Origin: Accumulibacter sp.
GTDB taxonomy: Bacteria > Pseudomonadota > Gammaproteobacteria > Burkholderiales > Rhodocyclaceae
Direction: 5' to 3'
Length of the DNA stretch: 7,682 nt
Assembly: GCA_031276375.1 (NCBI GenBank)
Contig: JAISNE010000264.1
Span: forward strand, 1-7,682
Shown piece after piece: positions 4,972-7,682 of this stretch (position 1 is the stretch's first letter; every line of letters starts with the position of its first letter). The position numbers and the translations under genes were made by a program. Below the pieces are notes generated by a model. It had not been told where the DNA came from. It made no database searches and was given only the letters and a program-made list of their open reading frames with translations.

Positions 4972-5996
4972 GGGTTTTCCTCGTCGGGAAGCCGCCGCAG
5001 CATGTCGCGCAGCGTTCGCCGCGCGTGGCCGTCGCGGCCGACGACCGGCTCGGCGCGCCACAGGGCGTGGATGATGGCTTGTTCGGTGGCGTCCGCCGCC
5101 GCGTTGAACAAGGGGTCGAGGCGCGTTTCGTGCAGCATCGCCAGCGCCGGCATCGGCCGGCCTGGCAGATGCGGGATGGTGTAGGCGGTGGAGAAGGCCA
5201 GCGCGATGTCGCCGCTGCCGTGGCCGAAGACCGAACCGGTGCGCGCCAGGCCCGCGCCCGCGCGCCACGCCAGGCGGCGCAACTGGCGCGCGTCGAGCGG
5301 CGCGTCGGTGGCCAGCAGCATGACGATCGAGCCTTGCTCGGGCGTGTCGCCGCGCGTTCGCTGCCCGGCCAGCTTGCGGCCGAGCGGATGTCCGGCCAGC
5401 GTCAGCGCCTCCAGCCTGCCGAAATTGGCCAGCGCCAGCGCGCCGACCGTGTAGCCGCCAGCCTGGCGCGAGGCGCTGCCGATGCCGCCCTTCAGTTCGA
5501 AGGCGCTCATGCCGCGCCCGGCGCCGACGCTGCCCTGGGCGAAATCGGCGGAAACGTTCTCCAGCGCGATCCGGTAGTCTTCCTCGGTGACGGCCAGCGC
5601 GCGGATGTCGTTGAGGTAGCCGTCGTTGCATTCGCAGACCAGCGGATTGACCGTCGGCCATTCGCGTCCGAGCGGCGGGTGCGCGGCCATCGCCGCGCGG
5701 ATCTGCGCCTGGATCAGCGTGCCGACGGCGAAGGTGTTGGTCAGCGCGATCGGCGTTTCCAGGACGCCGAGTTCCTGTATCTGGATCAGTCCGGCGCTCT
5801 TGCCGAAGCCGTTGATTACCGCCGCGGCGGCCGGAACCTTGTCGGTGAAGGGATCGCCGGCGTGCGGCGCGACGACCGTCACGCCGGTCTGGACGCCGCC
5901 GCGGTCGAGCGTGACGTGGCCGACACGGACTTCGCCGACGTCGCTGATCGCATCGCGCGAAGCGGAGGGCAGGAGGCCGGCGCGGGGCGGATTCAT
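4959..5996 (-). CDS. P1 family (DmpA/BapA-like) autoprocessing aminopeptidase
   Basis: This 345-residue protein belongs to the DmpA/BapA family (peptidase family S58, P1). These N-terminal-nucleophile enzymes cut themselves into alpha and beta chains and release N-terminal L-, D- or beta-amino acids. The predicted processing site is Gly222-Ser223 in [16 protein letters not shown], giving about 222- and 123-residue chains with Ser223 as nucleophile. Other family marks are VRVGHVTL (23-30), INGFGKSAG (61-69), NTFAVGTL (87-94), [14 protein letters not shown] (117-130) and the glycine-rich [10 protein letters not shown] (167-176). No signal peptide is seen, so it is probably cytoplasmic. The ATG at 5996 overlaps the GsiD-like stop in a 4-nt ATGA, implying translational coupling. 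No good Shine-Dalgarno precedes it, which fits coupling. The exact substrate is unknown; peptides brought in by the adjacent transporter are likely. Confidence 0.92.
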   Translation of the reverse strand: MNPPRAGLLPSASRDAISDVGEVRVGHVTLDRGGVQTGVTVVAPHAGDPFTDKVPAAAAVINGFGKSAGLIQIQELGVLETPIALTNTFAVGTLIQAQIRAAMAAHPPLGREWPTVNPLVCECNDGYLNDIRALAVTEEDYRIALENVSADFAQGSVGAGRGMSAFELKGGIGSASRQAGGYTVGALALANFGRLEALTLAGHPLGRKLAGQRTRGDTPEQGSIVMLLATDAPLDARQLRRLAWRAGAGLARTGSVFGHGSGDIALAFSTAYTIPHLPGRPMPALAMLHETRLDPLFNAAADATEQAIIHALWRAEPVVGRDGHARRTLRDMLRRLPDEENPCAS

Positions 5997-6880
5997 CGCT
6001 GATCGATCTTCGGGTCGAGGGCGTCGCGCAGGCCGTCGCCGAGCAGGTTGAAGGCCAGCACGGTGAAGAAGATGGCGAGGCTCGGGAAGACGGCGATGTG
6101 CGGGGCGTTGACCATGTCGGTGCGGGCGGCGTTGAGCATGGCGCCCCATTCCGGCGTCGGCGGCTGCGCGCCCATGCCAAGGAAGGACAGGCTGGCGGCG
6201 GTGATGATCGAGGTGCCGATGCGCATCGAAAAATATACGACGATCGACGAGATCGTCCCCGGCAGGATGTGGCGCACGAGGATCGTCCAGTCGGACGCGC
6301 CGATGCTTTTTACCGCTTCGATGTAGGTCAGGTGCTTGAGCGAGAGCGTGTTGCCGCGCACCAGCCGGGCGAAGGCGGGAATGCTGAACACCGAGACGGC
6401 GGTGATGACGTTGATCATGCCGTTGCCGAGGATGGCCACGACGCCGATGGCCAGCAGGATGCCGGGGAAGGCGAACAGCACGTCGGAAACGCGCATGGTG
6501 ACGCGGTCCCACCAGCCTTCGTAGTAGCCGGCCAGGAGGCCGAGACTGGTGCCGACCAGCGCGCCGATGGCCACCGAGAGCACGCCGGCGGCCAGCGAGA
6601 TGCGCGCGCCCATCAGCACGCGGCTGAAGATGTCGCGTCCGAGCGAATCGACGCCGAACCAGTGCGTGGACGACGGGAGCGCGTTGAGCGCGTCGTAGTC
6701 GAAATAGCTTTCCGGGTCGAACGGCACGAGCCAGGGCGCCAGGATGGCGACGGCGACGAGCGCGGCGACGAAACCGCCGGCGATCATCGCCAGGCGCTGT
6801 TTCCTGAACTTGCGCCAGAATTCGCTCCACGGGGTGCGGACTTCGCCCGATGCCGCGGCAATGGATGTTTCCGTGGTCAT
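5993..6880 (-). CDS. gsiD: ABC peptide/glutathione permease, GsiD-like
   Basis: This 295-residue inner-membrane permease forms the translocation pore with the GsiC-like protein. It has the OppC_N region ([17 protein letters not shown] then a first membrane helix at about 31-53), the periplasmic segment [17 protein letters not shown] (73-89) and then the BPD_transp_1 domain (about 95-290) with several hydrophobic helices. The EAA-type cytoplasmic loop is around 181-203 ([11 protein letters not shown]), which docks on the ATPase. The C-terminal [10 protein letters not shown] is typical. From memory it is close to E. coli GsiD along its full length, including EWGAML and [16 protein letters not shown]. 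It could equally be a general dipeptide permease (DppC type), so the glutathione label is provisional. The ATG at 6880 lies 7 nt after the GsiC-like stop and has GAGG overlapping that stop. Confidence 0.88.
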   Translation of the reverse strand: MTTETSIAAASGEVRTPWSEFWRKFRKQRLAMIAGGFVAALVAVAILAPWLVPFDPESYFDYDALNALPSSTHWFGVDSLGRDIFSRVLMGARISLAAGVLSVAIGALVGTSLGLLAGYYEGWWDRVTMRVSDVLFAFPGILLAIGVVAILGNGMINVITAVSVFSIPAFARLVRGNTLSLKHLTYIEAVKSIGASDWTILVRHILPGTISSIVVYFSMRIGTSIITAASLSFLGMGAQPPTPEWGAMLNAARTDMVNAPHIAVFPSLAIFFTVLAFNLLGDGLRDALDPKIDQR

Positions 6881-6887
6881 GCGCGCC

Positions 6888-7682
6888 TCATTTGAATCGA
6901 ATGGTCGGATTGATCACCGCGTACAGCACGTCGACGATCAGGTTGATGAGGATGAATTCGAGCGAGAAGAGCAGCACTTCGGTCTGGATGATCGGATAGT
7001 CGCGCATATCGACGGCGTCGATCAGCAGGCGGCCCATGCCGGGCCAGTTGAAGACGACCTCGACGACGATCGAGCCGCCGAGCAGAAAGCCGAATTGCAG
7101 GCCCATCATCGTCACCACGGGAATCATCGCGTTGCGCAGACAGTGCTTCAGCACCACCAGCGGTTCGTTGACGCCCTTGGCGCGCGCCGTGCGCACGAAG
7201 TCCTCCTGCATGATCTCGACGAAGGAGGCGCGCGTAAACCGCGCCATCACGGCGGCCACCGCCGCGCCGAGCGTCACCGACGGCAGGATGTAGTGCTTCC
7301 ACGAATCGGCGCCCATCGACGGCAGCCAACCGAGCCAGACCGCGAAGATCTGCATCAGCAGCATGCCCAGCGCGAAGGCCGGAAAGGAAATGCCGGAGAC
7401 GGCGAGGGTCATGCCCAGCCGGTCCGGCCAGCGGTTGCGCCAGACCGCCGAGGCGATACCGATGCCCATGCCGAAGAGCACCGACCAGCCCATGCTGGCC
7501 AGCGTCAGCCACAACGTGGGCAGGAAACGGTCGGCGATTTCCCGGCTGACCGGGCGCTTGGTGCGCAGCGATCTGCCGAATTCGCCGCGCAGCGCGTTGG
7601 TGAAGAAGGTCACGAACTGCGTGTGCAGCGGTTTGTCCAGACCGAGGTCCTGGCGCACCAGTTCCACCGTCGCCGCGTCGGC
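6888..7682 (-). CDS. gsiC: ABC peptide/glutathione permease, GsiC-like (N-terminus outside window)
   Basis: The last 264 residues of a DppB/GsiC-type inner-membrane permease are present. The frame is open to the right edge, and the first residues in the window ([19 protein letters not shown]) correspond to about residue 43 of the 306-residue E. coli GsiC, so roughly 42 residues including the first membrane helix are missing. The BPD_transp_1 domain is clear. It includes [10 protein letters not shown], the near-invariant [28 protein letters not shown], the EAA loop ([20 protein letters not shown]), [20 protein letters not shown] and the C-terminal [18 protein letters not shown]. These stretches are strikingly like GsiC. 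The ATPase (GsiA) and periplasmic binding protein (GsiB) are presumably encoded upstream, beyond the right edge. The substrate could be glutathione or other short peptides. Confidence 0.9.
   Translation of the reverse strand, partial: ADAATVELVRQDLGLDKPLHTQFVTFFTNALRGEFGRSLRTKRPVSREIADRFLPTLWLTLASMGWSVLFGMGIGIASAVWRNRWPDRLGMTLAVSGISFPAFALGMLLMQIFAVWLGWLPSMGADSWKHYILPSVTLGAAVAAVMARFTRASFVEIMQEDFVRTARAKGVNEPLVVLKHCLRNAMIPVVTMMGLQFGFLLGGSIVVEVVFNWPGMGRLLIDAVDMRDYPIIQTEVLLFSLEFILINLIVDVLYAVINPTIRFK

Noticed and set aside
3940..5184. Long plus-strand open frame (over 400 codons) opposite the M55 gene
   Set aside because: It lies antisense to an M55 gene with every active-site residue intact. Its translation is a low-complexity Arg/Ala/Gly mix typical of shadow frames in GC-rich DNA.
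5025..6002. Long plus-strand open frame opposite the P1 peptidase gene
   Set aside because: Antisense shadow of a well-supported P1 gene, with biased composition and no recognisable domain.
4972..6180. Upstream extension of the M55 reading frame through the P1 gene
   Set aside because: The extension is Arg-rich out-of-frame translation of the P1 gene. The ATG at 4971 gives the canonical DppA N-terminus and correct metal-ligand numbering.

Overview
The window holds two unrelated minus-strand operons separated by about 1 kb of broken insertion-sequence DNA. The right part (about 4.15-7.68 kb) is very GC-rich (42 of 60 bases in 5281-5340). It encodes proteins that closely resemble proteobacterial GsiC/GsiD, so the host is most likely a high-GC proteobacterium, with Betaproteobacteria my best guess. 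The left part (1 to about 3.05 kb) is nearer 50% GC (31 of 60 bases in 1681-1740). Its genes carry strong Shine-Dalgarno sites at 5-6 nt spacing, which suggests a different, perhaps anaerobic or Firmicutes-like, source.

Left operon, read right to left from a promoter at about 2993-3020: CoA-transferase alpha subunit (2841-2188), beta subunit (2175-1519), an SCP-x-type thiolase (1508-342) and a tiny OB-fold (DUF35-type) protein (338-120). The genes are 3-12 nt apart. Together they would activate a 3-oxoacid to its CoA ester (CoA-transferase) and cleave it with CoA to acetyl-CoA plus a shortened acyl-CoA (thiolase, probably with the OB-fold protein as partner). The substrate cannot be read from sequence; acetoacetate is the simplest guess. 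The promoter region carries several AGTCAAC/GTTGACT heptamers and an inverted repeat just downstream of the -10 box, a plausible operator.

Middle: two incomplete copies of an ISNCY-type insertion sequence lie head to tail on the plus strand. Copy 1 (about 3052-3634) keeps the left end and the N-terminal third to half of the transposase. It is cut off where the left end of copy 2 begins (about 3635). Copy 2 has lost most of the transposase through internal deletions but keeps recognisable N-terminal, central and perhaps C-terminal pieces to about 4115. Both share the same end structure and start-codon position. Copy 1 has a stop at codon 3. Neither can encode a working transposase.

Right operon, also right to left: a GsiC-like ABC permease (N-terminus outside the window), a GsiD-like permease (6880-5993), a DmpA/P1-family autoprocessing aminopeptidase (5996-4959) and an M55 DppA-like D-aminopeptidase (4971-4153). 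The last three genes overlap or nearly touch, and catalytic or metal-binding residues are intact in both peptidases. This reads as a peptide (possibly glutathione or D-amino-acid-containing peptide) import-and-hydrolysis operon. The ATPase and binding-protein genes are presumably beyond the right edge.

I see no RNA genes, CRISPR arrays or defence systems, and no clearly new system. The points most worth following are the OB-only thiolase partner, the operator-like promoter, the compressed tandem IS remnants at the composition boundary, and the pairing of two unusual peptidases with a Gsi-type transporter.
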